A DNA stretch of 64,000 nt, from assembly GCF_007994075.1 (NCBI RefSeq), contig NZ_VIWU01000001.1, forward strand, positions 8,618,001 to 8,682,000, written 5' to 3'. Under the pieces are notes generated by a model. It made no database searches, was not told the origin of the DNA, and saw nothing but the letters and a program-made list of their open reading frames with translations. The stretch is from Pseudonocardia hierapolitana. Lineage in GTDB: Bacteria; Actinomycetota; Actinomycetes; Mycobacteriales; Pseudonocardiaceae. This document shows, one piece after another, positions 16,672 to 25,579 of the stretch (its first letter is position 1; every line of letters starts with the position of its first letter). Both the position numbers and the translations under genes were made by a program.

Positions 16672-17003
16672 CGGATACCTCCATACGGTCTGTGATCGGC
16701 CTGCATCCGGGGGTGATCGCAGTTAACTGCATGGATGTGCTCGGACACGCCCTGTCAGCCCATGGCCGCGGCGGCCGAACGGATCCACGCGACGAGCTGA
16801 ACCCGCGGTAACACACTGAACGTGCAACTGCACGTACGCGGTCAGTCACCCCGCGCAAGGGACCGCTCATCGTGATCAAGCCGTTACCCAAGGTGTGTAA
16901 CGGCCTTGAGTCAGGCCACGGTCCTGGCGACGGGCCGTAACGGCTCCCGCTAGGCTCCGCGACCTGATGATCCCGCTGGAGGATCGAGAAGCGGGGAGGC
17001 CCC
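16672..17003. promoter_or_regulatory. Divergent intergenic region with palindromes
   Basis: This 332-bp gap separates the divergent DoxX and ABC transporter genes and holds no convincing gene. It contains a perfect 12-bp palindrome GCAGTTAACTGC (16719-16730) and the inverted repeat ACGTGCA/TGCACGT with a two-base spacer (16820-16835). Either could bind a regulator. GGGGAGG at 16993-16999 is the ribosome-binding site of the ABC gene. Confidence 0.5.
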
Positions 17004-18812
17004 GTGGGCACTGAGTTGGACTGGTCGACCGAGTGGCTCACCAGCACCCTGTGGATCGCCGGGGTGTTCGTGGCGACCACGCTCGGCTGCGCGGTGCTGG
17101 TCGCCCTCCTGTCGCGGTACACCGTGTGGGGCCGCCAGTTCCGCCGCCTGGCCTTCCCCTACTTCTCCCCGCGCGGACCCGAGGGCTGGCGCCCGCTGCT
17201 CACGGTGCTACTGGTCCTGCTGCTGGCCATAGCATCGGTACGGCTCAGCGTGCTGTTCTCCTACCAGGGCAACGGCATGCTCACCGCGCTGCAGAACCTC
17301 GACGCTCCGACATTCTGGCGCTACATCGGCATCTTCGGCATCCTCGCCACGATCCACGTGACCCGGATCCTGGTCGAGTTCTACATCCAGCAGGCGCTCA
17401 TCATCCGGTGGCGCGTGTGGATCACCGACCGTGTGATCGGTGACTGGCTCGACGGACGCGCCTACCACAAGGGCCGGTACACGAAGGTTGCTGTCGACAA
17501 CCCGGACCAGCGCATCCAGGAAGACACCGCCTCGTTCCCCTCGGTGTCGGTGACGCTCGGCGTCGGCGCGGTCAGCTCGCTCGTTTCGCTCGTGTCGTTC
17601 ACGCTCATCCTCTGGCAGCTCTCCGGGCCGCTGACCGTCCTCGGGGTCGAGGTCCCACGAGCGATGACGTTCCTCGCGTACGTCTTCGTGATCATCGCTT
17701 CGGTGATCGCGTTCCGGATCGGGCGCCCGCTGATCCTGCTCAACTTCCTCCAGGAGCGCTTCAACGCCACCTTCCGCTATGCCCTCGTGCGACTGCGGGA
17801 GAACTCGGAGAACGTCGCCTTCCAGCGCGGCGAGCGGGTGGAGAACGGGATCCTGGGCAGCCGCTTCCGGGACGTGATCAGCAACGCCTGGGCGATCGTG
17901 TTCCGGAGCCTGAAGTTCCAGGGCTTCAACCTCGGGGTCAGCCAGCTCTCGGTGGTGTTCCCCTACATGATCCAGGCTCCCCGGTTCTTTTCCCAGCAGA
18001 TCACGCTCGGCGACCTGAACCAGACCGCCACCGCCTTCGGCGAGGTGCACGACGCGCTGTCGTTCTTCCGCAACGCCTACGACGATTTCGCGAGCTACCG
18101 CGCGGTCCTCGACCGCCTCACCGGCCTGCTGGACGCCGACGCCGCCGCCCGCGCGCTGCCGGCCGCGGACGTCGAGGAGGGCGACGACCTGCAGGTGCGC
18201 GACCTCACCGTCCGCCGCCCGGACGAGCGGGTGCTCGTCGACGACCTGGATCTCGACGTCGCCGCCGGCACGTCGCTGCTGGTCACGGGGCCGTCCGGCG
18301 GTGGGAAGACCACACTGCTGCGCAGCGTGGCGCAGCTGTGGCCGTACACGAGCGGCTCCGTGCGCCGCCCGACCGACGACGGGTCGCTCTTCCTGCCCCA
18401 GCAGCCGTACCTGCCGCTGGGCACGCTCCGGGACGCGCTCGCCTACCCCGGGCCCGGAACCGAGATGGACGACGCCCGGGCGGCGGAGCTGCTGCGCAAG
18501 GTGCAGCTCCCGCAGCTGGCCGACCAGCTCGACGAGGTTGACGACTGGGCCCGCCGCCTCTCCCCCGGCGAGCAGCAGCGCCTCGGGTTCGCCCGCATCC
18601 TGGTGGTGCGACCCAAGGTGGCGTTCCTGGACGAGGCCACCTCGGCCCTCGACGAGGGTCTCGAGCAGAGCCTCTACAACCTGCTGCGCGAGGAGCTGCC
18701 CGACATGATCATCGTCAGCGTCGGGCACCGCAGCTCGTTGCGCCGCTTCCACGACGAGCTGCTCGAGCTGGACACGGAGGGCCGCTGGGAGAAGTCCGCG
18801 CTGCGGGGGTAG
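17004..18812 (+). CDS. ABC transporter, SbmA/BacA-like permease fused to ATPase
   Basis: 602 residues from a GTG behind GGGGAGG. The N-terminal half (about 1-360) is the ABC_membrane_2/SbmA-BacA domain with membrane segments and the block EFYIQQALIIRWRVWITDRV. The ATPase half has Walker A GPSGGGKTTLLR, the signature LSPGEQQRLGFARI, Walker B VAFLDEATSALDE and the H-loop SVGHRSSL. Relatives include E. coli YddA and Mycobacterium tuberculosis Rv1819c, which import vitamin B12, bleomycin or antimicrobial peptides. A half-transporter of this kind works as a homodimer in the cytoplasmic membrane. Confidence 0.9.
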   Translation: MGTELDWSTEWLTSTLWIAGVFVATTLGCAVLVALLSRYTVWGRQFRRLAFPYFSPRGPEGWRPLLTVLLVLLLAIASVRLSVLFSYQGNGMLTALQNLDAPTFWRYIGIFGILATIHVTRILVEFYIQQALIIRWRVWITDRVIGDWLDGRAYHKGRYTKVAVDNPDQRIQEDTASFPSVSVTLGVGAVSSLVSLVSFTLILWQLSGPLTVLGVEVPRAMTFLAYVFVIIASVIAFRIGRPLILLNFLQERFNATFRYALVRLRENSENVAFQRGERVENGILGSRFRDVISNAWAIVFRSLKFQGFNLGVSQLSVVFPYMIQAPRFFSQQITLGDLNQTATAFGEVHDALSFFRNAYDDFASYRAVLDRLTGLLDADAAARALPAADVEEGDDLQVRDLTVRRPDERVLVDDLDLDVAAGTSLLVTGPSGGGKTTLLRSVAQLWPYTSGSVRRPTDDGSLFLPQQPYLPLGTLRDALAYPGPGTEMDDARAAELLRKVQLPQLADQLDEVDDWARRLSPGEQQRLGFARILVVRPKVAFLDEATSALDEGLEQSLYNLLREELPDMIIVSVGHRSSLRRFHDELLELDTEGRWEKSALRG

Positions 18813-18816
18813 CTGC

Positions 18817-19671
18817 CTACAGCGCGAGCATCGCCGCGGCGACCTCGTCGGCGGCCGCGTCGGGGATCGCGGTCGCGGCCTGTTCGAGCACGAGCAGCCG
18901 CGCGCCGGGGACCTCGCGCGCGAGCGCCTCGCCGTTGCCGACCGGGAAGAACGGGTCGCGGCGACCATGCACCACGAGCGCCGGTATCGCGAGCTCGGGC
19001 AGGCGCTCGCGCCAGCGCGGCCTGCAGTTGAGCTTGGAGAAGACCATGCCCAGCTGGTTGGCAATCTGGACCGCGGGCTCCGTGCCCGGCGTGCGGTCGA
19101 AGATGCGCCCGGCGGTCGCGCGTGCCGCGGCGGGGTCGTCGCCGAGGATCTCCGCGCCGGCGGCGGCGTACTCCGCCACGGCGGCGCGGTCGGACCAGTC
19201 GGGCATCGGTAGCGCGAACCGCCGCTTCATCGTCGCTCTGTCGTGGTCGGGCAGGTCGGCGTCGACCCGGCCCGGTGCGACGGGCCGCGTCCCGGCGAGG
19301 GTGAGTGCCGAGAACCCGCCCGGGTGGTCGAGTGCGGCGACCTGGGCGACCATCCCGCCGACGCCGATGCCCGCCAGGTGCGCCGGCCGGTCGTCGAGTC
19401 CGCGGGCGAGCGCGGCGGCGTCGGCGGCGAGGTCGCGCAGCGTGTACGCGGGCGCCTCCGGGTCGGCCGTCGTCGACGCACCGGCGTCGCGCAGGTCGTA
19501 GCGCACGACGTGACGTCCGCCGCGAGCGAGCGCCTCGCAGAGTCCGTCGGGCCAGGAGAGCATGGTTGGGGCGCCCACGAGCAGCACGAGGGGCGCCGCC
19601 GCATCGCCGAAGTGCTCGACCCCGAGCGTGACGCCGCCGGGCGTGCGGAACGAGTCGGCCGTCGATTTCAT
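18817..19671 (-). CDS. Alpha/beta hydrolase-fold protein lacking catalytic Ser and His
   Basis: 284 residues (MKSTADSFRTPGGVTLGVEH) with the full fold of RdmC/3-oxoadipate lactonase-like hydrolases: strand VVRYDLRDAGASTTADPEAP, helix block MVAQVAALDHPGGFSALTLA and acid VVHGRRDPFFPVGNGEALA. The nucleophile elbow reads LAGIGVGGMVA, with Gly where Ser is expected, and the C-terminal block RLLVLEQAATAIPDAAADEV has no His. It therefore looks like a pseudoenzyme with intact structure. It starts three bases after the stop of the OsmC gene in the same operon and converges on the ABC transporter gene. Confidence 0.85.
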   Translation of the reverse strand: MKSTADSFRTPGGVTLGVEHFGDAAAPLVLLVGAPTMLSWPDGLCEALARGGRHVVRYDLRDAGASTTADPEAPAYTLRDLAADAAALARGLDDRPAHLAGIGVGGMVAQVAALDHPGGFSALTLAGTRPVAPGRVDADLPDHDRATMKRRFALPMPDWSDRAAVAEYAAAGAEILGDDPAAARATAGRIFDRTPGTEPAVQIANQLGMVFSKLNCRPRWRERLPELAIPALVVHGRRDPFFPVGNGEALAREVPGARLLVLEQAATAIPDAAADEVAAAMLAL

Positions 19672-19673
19672 CG

Positions 19674-20108
19674 TCAGCCCCGCCGCGCCGTCACCCTGAT
19701 CTCCGCCACACCCGTCAGGGCGCGGGAGACCGCGCAACCCGCCTCGGCCGCTTCGGCGTGCTCCTGGAGGGCGGCTTCGTCGACGCCGTCCACGTCGACC
19801 GTGGTGTCGAGCTCGACCAGGTCGATGGTCGGCACCCCGTCGACGGGGCGCAGGCGCACCCGGGCGCTGGTGGCGACGCTGCGGGGAACGCTGCCGGCCT
19901 GCGTGAGCACGTACGTCAACGACATCGAGAAGCAGCCTGCGTGTGCGGCGGCGAGCAGCTCCTCGGGGTTCGTGCTGCCCACGGCGTCGTCGGTGAAGCG
20001 GGAGCGGAAGCTGTAGTCGGCTTCCCAGCGCTTCGGACCGACGACCAGGCGGCCGCTCCCGTCCTGCAGGTCGCCGGTCCAGGTCGCGCTTCCGGTGCGT
20101 GCGGCCAT
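19674..20108 (-). CDS. osmC: OsmC/Ohr-family peroxiredoxin
   Basis: 144 residues of normal family length. The two peroxidatic/resolving cysteines are in the standard contexts AAAHAGCFSMSLTYVL and AEAGCAVSRAL. The N-terminal strands (GSATWTGDLQDGSGRLVVG) and the TNPEELLAAAHA block are diagnostic of OsmC, which reduces organic hydroperoxides in the cytosol. It lies three bases after the MDR dehydrogenase and just before the degenerate hydrolase, all on the minus strand, suggesting an oxidative or electrophile-stress operon. Confidence 0.92.
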   Translation of the reverse strand: MAARTGSATWTGDLQDGSGRLVVGPKRWEADYSFRSRFTDDAVGSTNPEELLAAAHAGCFSMSLTYVLTQAGSVPRSVATSARVRLRPVDGVPTIDLVELDTTVDVDGVDEAALQEHAEAAEAGCAVSRALTGVAEIRVTARRG

Positions 20109-20111
20109 CGT

Positions 20112-21146
20112 TCAGGTCCTCTCGTGATTCGGTGCGACTGCGATGACAACCTTGCCGAGGGCGGTCCCGCCGAGGTAGTGGCGGAACGCCTCGGGTGCCT
20201 CGTCGAAGGGGAAGACCCGGTCGAGGACCGGCCGGATCCGGTGGGCGCTCACCGCCTGGACGAGCGCGACGAGCTGGGCCCGGCTTCCGATCGCGACCGG
20301 TCGGAGCGTCGCGCCCGTGGTGAAGATCGCGTACGGGTCGAGAGTGGCGCCAGGGCGTCCGCCGACGAAGCCGACCACGGCGATCTCGCCGCCGAGCGCG
20401 GCGGCGGCCAGCGAGGACTCGAGGGTGCCCGCCACCTCGACGACGAGATCGGCCCCGCGCCCGCCCGTCGCCGCGCGGACCGCGGCCGGCCAGTCCGGGG
20501 TGTCGCGGTAGTTCAGCACCACGTCCGCGCCCAGCTCCCGCAACAGGTCCGCCCGCGCGTCGTTCCCGGTCGTCGCGATCACGCGCGCGCCCATCGCCGT
20601 GGCCAGCGGGACCGCGAAGAGCGACACCCCGCCCGTGCCGAGGGTCAGCACGGTGTCGCCGCGGCGGATCCCGCGGCCGCCGGTCAGCGCGTTCCACGCG
20701 GTGAGACCGGCGACCGGCAGGGTGGCCGCTTCGGCGTCGGTGAGATCGGCGAGGTCGTCCGGGATCTCGACGAGCGCGGTGGCGGGCAGCACGACGTGCT
20801 CGGCGAGCATCCCGTCGAGCGAGCCACCGATCTGGTCGATGACGTCGAGGGTGAAAGGCCCGTCCTGCCAGCGCGGGAACGCCGCGACGAGGACCCGTGC
20901 CCCCACCGGCGGACCGGCGACGTCCGGCCCGGTCGCTGCGACCACGCCGGCCCCCTCGGCGAGCGGGATCCCGCCTGCGCGGACGGGAAGCACGTACCGG
21001 CCTTCCAGGATCATCGCCTCGCGGTAACCGAGCGAGGCCGCCCGCACCTCGACGAGGACCTCGCCAGGCCCGGGAACGGGGAGTTCGGAGACCTCGAGCC
21101 GGAGGCCGTCGAGGCCGGCACCCGCGTCGAGCCGGTAGCTGCGCAT
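20112..21146 (-). CDS. MDR zinc-free oxidoreductase (quinone reductase-like)
   Basis: 344 residues starting MRSYRLDAGAGLDGLRLEVS. The medium-chain dehydrogenase fold is clear: GroES-like N-domain (GPGEVLVEVRAASLGYREAM) and Rossmann motif TLGTGGVSLFAVPLATAMGA. Neither the catalytic Cys nor the four-cysteine structural site is present, so it is a quinone oxidoreductase or enoyl reductase type that uses NADPH. It is the first gene of the unit with osmC and the inactive hydrolase, and diverges from an XRE-type regulator that may control it. Confidence 0.87.
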   Translation of the reverse strand: MRSYRLDAGAGLDGLRLEVSELPVPGPGEVLVEVRAASLGYREAMILEGRYVLPVRAGGIPLAEGAGVVAATGPDVAGPPVGARVLVAAFPRWQDGPFTLDVIDQIGGSLDGMLAEHVVLPATALVEIPDDLADLTDAEAATLPVAGLTAWNALTGGRGIRRGDTVLTLGTGGVSLFAVPLATAMGARVIATTGNDARADLLRELGADVVLNYRDTPDWPAAVRAATGGRGADLVVEVAGTLESSLAAAALGGEIAVVGFVGGRPGATLDPYAIFTTGATLRPVAIGSRAQLVALVQAVSAHRIRPVLDRVFPFDEAPEAFRHYLGGTALGKVVIAVAPNHERT

Positions 21147-21225
21147 GAACCGACCTTGGCCCTCCGCAAGTGCCGCCGCCCATTACCTCCTAGGTGCAGT
21201 GGCTCCGCGGCCCTACGCTGGCGCC

Positions 21226-22041
21226 ATGGGCGGCGCGGGCGAGGTGCTGCGGTTCTGGCGGCGGCGCCGCGGCGTGAGCCAGCTGGAGCTGGCCACCGCG
21301 ACCGGTGTGTCCACCAAGCACCTCAGCTTCGTGGAGAACGGGCGGGCCCGGCCCAGCCGGCAGCTGCTCGTGCACCTCGCCGACGCGCTGGACATGCCCC
21401 TGCGCGAGCGCGACCGGCTGCTGCTCGCAGGCGGCTACGCGCCCCCGCAGGGCCGGTCCGGCCCCCGGGACCGGGCGCTGCGCCCGCTCCGACCGGCGCT
21501 CGACGCGCTGCTCGCCGCCCACGACCCGCACCCGGCGATCGTGGTCGACGCCCGCTGGGACCTCGTGGCGGCCAACGCCGCCGCCGACCTGCTGTGGGAC
21601 GGCGTCGATCCCGGGCTGCTGACGCCGCCGGTCAACATGCTGCGGCTGTCCACGCACCCCGAGGGCCTGCCGCGGATCTCCACCGCCACCCCGGTCTGCA
21701 GCCGGCCGTTGATCACCCGGTTGCGCCGGCAGGCCGACGAGGACGCCGACGACGCGCTCCTCGACCTCGTGCTCGAGGCGGAGCAGCATCTCGCCGCCTT
21801 CGCCGGCCGGCCGCCGCCCCGGTGGACCGGCGACGGCGTCATGGCCGGGTTCGAGCTCAAGACCCGGCTCGGCGTGGTCGGCCTGCACACGGTGATCGCC
21901 ACGCTCGGCGCCCCCCTGGACGTCGGCGCGGCCGACCTGGCCCTGGAGACTTTCCTCCCCACCGACGAGGACAGCGCCGCCCTTCTCCGCGAGCTGGCCG
22001 CCACCCGGCCCGAACCGCAGCATGGTGCTCTACCTCGGTAG
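21226..22041 (+). CDS. XRE-type regulator with MmyB-like ligand-binding domain
   Basis: 271 residues from the ATG at 21226, which fits the family start MGGAGEVLRFWRRRRGVSQL better than upstream codons; TACGCT 11 bases before may be a -10 box of a leaderless transcript. The helix-turn-helix covers residues about 8-65 (VSQLELATATGVSTKHLSFV). The C-terminal domain has the MmyB pattern (IVVDARWDLVAANAAADLLW). Such regulators usually control an adjacent divergent oxidoreductase, here the MDR gene at 21146, which would make the whole osmC operon its target. Confidence 0.85.
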   Translation: MGGAGEVLRFWRRRRGVSQLELATATGVSTKHLSFVENGRARPSRQLLVHLADALDMPLRERDRLLLAGGYAPPQGRSGPRDRALRPLRPALDALLAAHDPHPAIVVDARWDLVAANAAADLLWDGVDPGLLTPPVNMLRLSTHPEGLPRISTATPVCSRPLITRLRRQADEDADDALLDLVLEAEQHLAAFAGRPPPRWTGDGVMAGFELKTRLGVVGLHTVIATLGAPLDVGAADLALETFLPTDEDSAALLRELAATRPEPQHGALPR

Positions 22042-22112
22042 GACCGCCTCAAGAGCCACCTGCCGCCGTGCCGGGCGCCGGGGCCAAGCCCGTCAGCACC
22101 GTCCAGGCCCGC

Positions 22113-23258
22113 CTACCAGGCTGCGAGCGACCCGTCCGCATGCCGCCACAGCGGCGTGCGCCAGTCGTGGCCGCGCTCGGCCGCCCGCCGGACCTCGGCC
22201 TCGTCCACCTCGATGCCGAGACCGAGGCCAGTGGGCCGCTCGATGCTGCCGTCGACGAAGGTGAACGGGCTCGAGTCCACGAGGTAGCCGAGGAGGCCCG
22301 AGTCGTCGCCGTAGCCGATGCCGAGCGACTGCTCCTGGATGAGGAAGTTCGGCGCGGCGAAGTCGACCTGCAGGCAGGCGGCGAGCGCGATCGGGCCGAG
22401 CGGGCAGTGCGGGGCGAGCAGGGCGTCGTGGGTCTCGGCCATGGCTGCGATCCGGCGGGTCTCGGAGATGCCGCCCGCGTGGCTGACGTCCGGCTGGGCG
22501 ACGGCGATCCCCGCCTCGAACGCGGGCCGGAAGTCCCACCGGGAGTAGAGGCGCTCCCCGGTCGCGACCGGGATCGTCGTGGCCGAGACGACGGCGCCCA
22601 GGTCGCGGGTGTGCTCGGGCAGAACCGGCTCCTCGACGAACAGCGGCCGCAACGGCTCCAGCAGCGGCAGGACCCGGCGCGACATCGCGGCGGAGAAGCG
22701 GCCGTGGCAGTCGATGGCGACGTCGACGTGCGGCCCGACCGCGTCCCGCACGGCGCCGACCCGGTCGATCACGCGCTGGATCGCGGCCGGGGTGTCGAGC
22801 GGGGCGAGCAGCTCCGACGGGGTCATCTTCACCGCCGTCAGGCCCTTCTCGACCTGCGCCCGGGCGGCGTCGGCGAGTTCGGCGGGCTCGCTGCCGTGCA
22901 CCCAGCCGTACACCCGGGCCCGGTCGCGCACGGCGCCGCCGAGCAGCTGGTGCACCGGCACGCCGAGTGCGCGGCCCGCGATGTCCCACAGCGCCTGGTC
23001 GATGCCCGACACAGCCGAGTTGATCACGGGTCCGCCGCGGTAGAAGCCGCCCTTGGTGAGCACCTGCCAGTGGTCCTCGATGCGGGTGGCGTCCTGGCCG
23101 ACGAGGTACTCCATCGACTCCTCGACGGCGCGGGCCGTCGTGGCCGCCCGGCCCTCCACGATGGGCTCGCCCCAGCCGCTGACGCCCTCGTCGGTGTCGA
23201 GGCGCAGGAAGAGCCAGCGGGGGGCGACGGGGAACAGCTCGTAGCCGACGATCTTCAT
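22113..23258 (-). CDS. dgoD: Mandelate racemase/enolase family, galactonate dehydratase-like
   Basis: 381 residues (MKIVGYELFPVAPRWLFLRL). Enolase-superfamily landmarks: GGPVINSAVSGIDQALWDIA, the Lys in LTAVKMTPSE, the Asp-x-His of VAIDCHGRFS, metal ligands in LFVEEP and VATGERLYSRWD, and the His in LLAPHCPLGPIALAA. The arrangement matches D-galactonate dehydratase, which removes water from a sugar acid to give a 2-keto-3-deoxy acid. Its ATG overlaps the stop of the upstream zinc dehydrogenase (ATGA), fitting a sugar or sugar-acid pathway. The exact sugar acid is uncertain, as related dehydratases differ in only a few residues. Confidence 0.8.
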   Translation of the reverse strand: MKIVGYELFPVAPRWLFLRLDTDEGVSGWGEPIVEGRAATTARAVEESMEYLVGQDATRIEDHWQVLTKGGFYRGGPVINSAVSGIDQALWDIAGRALGVPVHQLLGGAVRDRARVYGWVHGSEPAELADAARAQVEKGLTAVKMTPSELLAPLDTPAAIQRVIDRVGAVRDAVGPHVDVAIDCHGRFSAAMSRRVLPLLEPLRPLFVEEPVLPEHTRDLGAVVSATTIPVATGERLYSRWDFRPAFEAGIAVAQPDVSHAGGISETRRIAAMAETHDALLAPHCPLGPIALAACLQVDFAAPNFLIQEQSLGIGYGDDSGLLGYLVDSSPFTFVDGSIERPTGLGLGIEVDEAEVRRAAERGHDWRTPLWRHADGSLAAW

Positions 23259-24295
23259 GCGCGGACCCCCTGCGGGAAGACGAGGATCTTGCTCGCCTGC
23301 GCGGTGCCGCGGGCGAGGGCTTCGAACGATGCGGGCCCGCCGTCGAGGTCGGTGCGGCCCTCGATCAGGGTGTCGATGGCGTCCGGGGCGGTCGCGGCCC
23401 ACTGCGCTGTGTCGCGGAACTCGGCGGCGCTGTAGCAGAAGCTCCCGACCACGGAGCGTTCCTTCGTCGATATCTCGTAGGCGGCGACGTCGAGCGTGGG
23501 CGCGGCCATGCCGACGAGGACGACGGTGGTGCCGATCGGCGCGCAGGCGAAGGCGGCGGCGAGCGTCTGCGGGCTGCCCACGGCGTCGACGATCAGCGTC
23601 GGCTCGCCGTCCAGCGCGGCGTGCACGGCAGCCACGAAGTCGTCCGCGGCCGACGGGTCGACGACGGCCGCGCCGAGCCGGGCGTTCAGCTCGCGCCGGT
23701 GCGACGCGGGTTCGGAGACGGCCACCCGCTCGGCGCCCTGGCGGCGCGCCGCGAGCACGCAGGCCTGCCCGATCGGTCCGCCGCCGAGGACGAGGACGGC
23801 CTCGCCCGCGCGGCAGTCGCCGCGGACCAGCGCGTGGTGGCCAACGGCCAGGGGTTCGACGAGCGCGCCGTGCTCGATCGGCATGCCGTCGGGAAGCTTC
23901 ACGACGTTGCGCGCGGGCACGGCCATCCGCTCCGCGAAGGCCGACCGCAGCTCGGGCGTCACACCGATGATCCGCTTGTTCGGGCAGGACTGCTCGCGCC
24001 CCACCGCGCACTGCCGGCACTCCCCGCACCACAGCACGGGGTTGACGGTCACCGCGTCGCCGGCCGCGAGGTCACCGGCGGCGTCGGGCCCGACGGCGAG
24101 CACGCGTCCCACCGTCTCGTGCCCCATGACCTGCCCGCGCACGCGCCGGCCGTTCTCGCCGGTGTAGCCGTGGATGTCGGAGCCGCAGATCCCGGTGGCC
24201 ACCACCTCGATCAACACGTCCCCCGGCCCCGGCTCGGGTTCGGGCACGTCGTCCACGGTCAGCTTCCAGAAGTCGGCAAGCACCAGCGCACGCAT
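23255..24295 (-). CDS. Zinc-dependent alcohol/polyol dehydrogenase
   Basis: 346 residues with catalytic zinc ligands Cys37 (VVATGICGSDIHGYTG) and His59-Glu60 (VMGHETVGRV), the four-cysteine structural zinc loop VLWCGECRQCAVGREQSC, and the NAD-binding motif VLVLGGGPIGQACVLAARRQ. It belongs to the sorbitol/threonine/idonate dehydrogenase group. It is translationally coupled to the galactonate-dehydratase-like gene, so a sugar, polyol or sugar-acid substrate is the best guess. A hairpin separates its start from the VWA gene upstream. Confidence 0.85.
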   Translation of the reverse strand: MRALVLADFWKLTVDDVPEPEPGPGDVLIEVVATGICGSDIHGYTGENGRRVRGQVMGHETVGRVLAVGPDAAGDLAAGDAVTVNPVLWCGECRQCAVGREQSCPNKRIIGVTPELRSAFAERMAVPARNVVKLPDGMPIEHGALVEPLAVGHHALVRGDCRAGEAVLVLGGGPIGQACVLAARRQGAERVAVSEPASHRRELNARLGAAVVDPSAADDFVAAVHAALDGEPTLIVDAVGSPQTLAAAFACAPIGTTVVLVGMAAPTLDVAAYEISTKERSVVGSFCYSAAEFRDTAQWAATAPDAIDTLIEGRTDLDGGPASFEALARGTAQASKILVFPQGVRA

Positions 24296-24332
24296 GATCC
24301 CGACCGTAATGCCCCGGGCCGCCGCGCCCGAA

Positions 24333-24387
24333 CTGCAGCAAGGTGGCCATGCTGCAACGAGACGGCAGTACGGCCACCTTGCCGCAG
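24333..24387 (-). terminator. Hairpin between the VWA cluster and the dehydrogenase operon
   Basis: Arms at 24333-24348 and 24372-24387 pair over 15 of 16 bases (core GCAAGGTGGCC / GGCCACCTTGC) with a 23-base loop. The structure starts two bases after the stop of the VWA gene, so it probably terminates the five-gene cluster before the next unit. There is no U-tract, as is usual in actinobacteria. Confidence 0.7.
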
Positions 24388-24388
24388 C

Positions 24389-25579
24389 TCAGGCGGTGGC
24401 CGTGGCGGCCCACTGCACCAGGTCCTCGCCGCGGATCGCCGCCGCCATCAGGTCCGGGAACAGTTCCGGGGTACAGGCGAACGCGGGTACCCCCAGTGCG
24501 GCCAGGGCGGCGGCGTTGTCGTGGTCGTAGGCCGGGGCGCCGGAGTCGGACAGGGCGAGCAGCGTCACCACCTGCACCCCGGCACCGACGAGCGCGGCCA
24601 CCCGGCGCAGCAGCTCGGCGCGCGCCCCGCCCTCGTACAGGTCGCTGATCAGCACCAGCAGGGTCTCGGCGGGCCGGGTGACGAGGGACTGGCAGTAGGC
24701 GATCGCCCGGTTGATGTCGGTGCCGCCGCCGAGCTGGGTGCCGAAGAGCAGCTCGACCGGGTCGCCCAGTTCGTCGGTGAGGTCGGCGACGGCCGTGTCG
24801 AACGCGACGAACCGCGTCCGAAGCGTCGGCATCGAGGCGAGCACCGCCCCGAACAGGCCCGCGTAGACCACCGACTCGGCCATCGAGCCGGACTGGTCGA
24901 CGGCCAGGATCACGTCGCGCTGCACGCTCCGCCGGCGCCGGCCGTGCCCGATCAGCCGCTCCGGCACGATCGTGCCCAGGTCCGGGGAGAAGTGCTGCAG
25001 GTTGGCCCGGATCGTGCGGGCCAGGTCGATGTCGGCGGGGCGCGGGCGGCGGGTGCGGGCGGAGCGGTCCAGCGCGCCCGTGACGGCCGCCTGGGTGCGG
25101 TCGGCGAGGCGGCGCTGCAGCTCGGCCACCACGGTGCGCACGACCTCCCGCGCGGTCTCCTTGGTCCGCTCCGGCAGCACGCCCTTGAGCGACAGCAGCG
25201 TGCCGACCAGGTGCACGTCCGGCTCGACGGCGGCGAGCAGCTCCGGCTCCAGCAGCATGCGGGTGAGGCCCAGCCGCTCCACGGCGTCGCGCTGCATCAC
25301 CTGCACCACCGACGTCGGGAAGTACTGCCGGATGTCGCCCAGCCAGCGCGCCACCTGCGGTGCGGAGCCGCCGAGGCCGCCCGTGCGCTGGCCGTTCCCC
25401 TCGCCTCCCCCGCCGTCGTAGAGGGCCGCGAGGGCGGCGTCGACGCGGCGGTCGTCGGGGTTCAGCCCGACGCCGGTGCCGTCCGCGGTGTCGTCCGGGC
25501 CGCCGCCGAGCACCATGCGCCACCGCCGCAGCCGCTCGTCGTCACTGTGCTGCTGGTTCGCTCGCTGACGCTCACTCAT
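24389..25579 (-). CDS. VWA-domain protein of the MoxR cluster
   Basis: 396 residues. The C-terminal von Willebrand A domain has a complete metal-ion site: DVILAVDQSGSMAES (Asp228-x-Ser-x-Ser), the Thr in GTQLGGGTDINRAI and the Asp in LVLISDLYEGG. The N-terminal half is helical with a Gly-rich stretch near residue 60. No signal peptide or membrane anchor is present, so it acts in the cytosol. VWA proteins next to MoxR ATPases work as their metal-dependent adaptor. It is last in the five-gene cluster and overlaps the DUF5682 gene by 8 bp; it corresponds to YehP of E. coli. Confidence 0.9.
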   Translation of the reverse strand: MSERQRANQQHSDDERLRRWRMVLGGGPDDTADGTGVGLNPDDRRVDAALAALYDGGGGEGNGQRTGGLGGSAPQVARWLGDIRQYFPTSVVQVMQRDAVERLGLTRMLLEPELLAAVEPDVHLVGTLLSLKGVLPERTKETAREVVRTVVAELQRRLADRTQAAVTGALDRSARTRRPRPADIDLARTIRANLQHFSPDLGTIVPERLIGHGRRRRSVQRDVILAVDQSGSMAESVVYAGLFGAVLASMPTLRTRFVAFDTAVADLTDELGDPVELLFGTQLGGGTDINRAIAYCQSLVTRPAETLLVLISDLYEGGARAELLRRVAALVGAGVQVVTLLALSDSGAPAYDHDNAAALAALGVPAFACTPELFPDLMAAAIRGEDLVQWAATATA

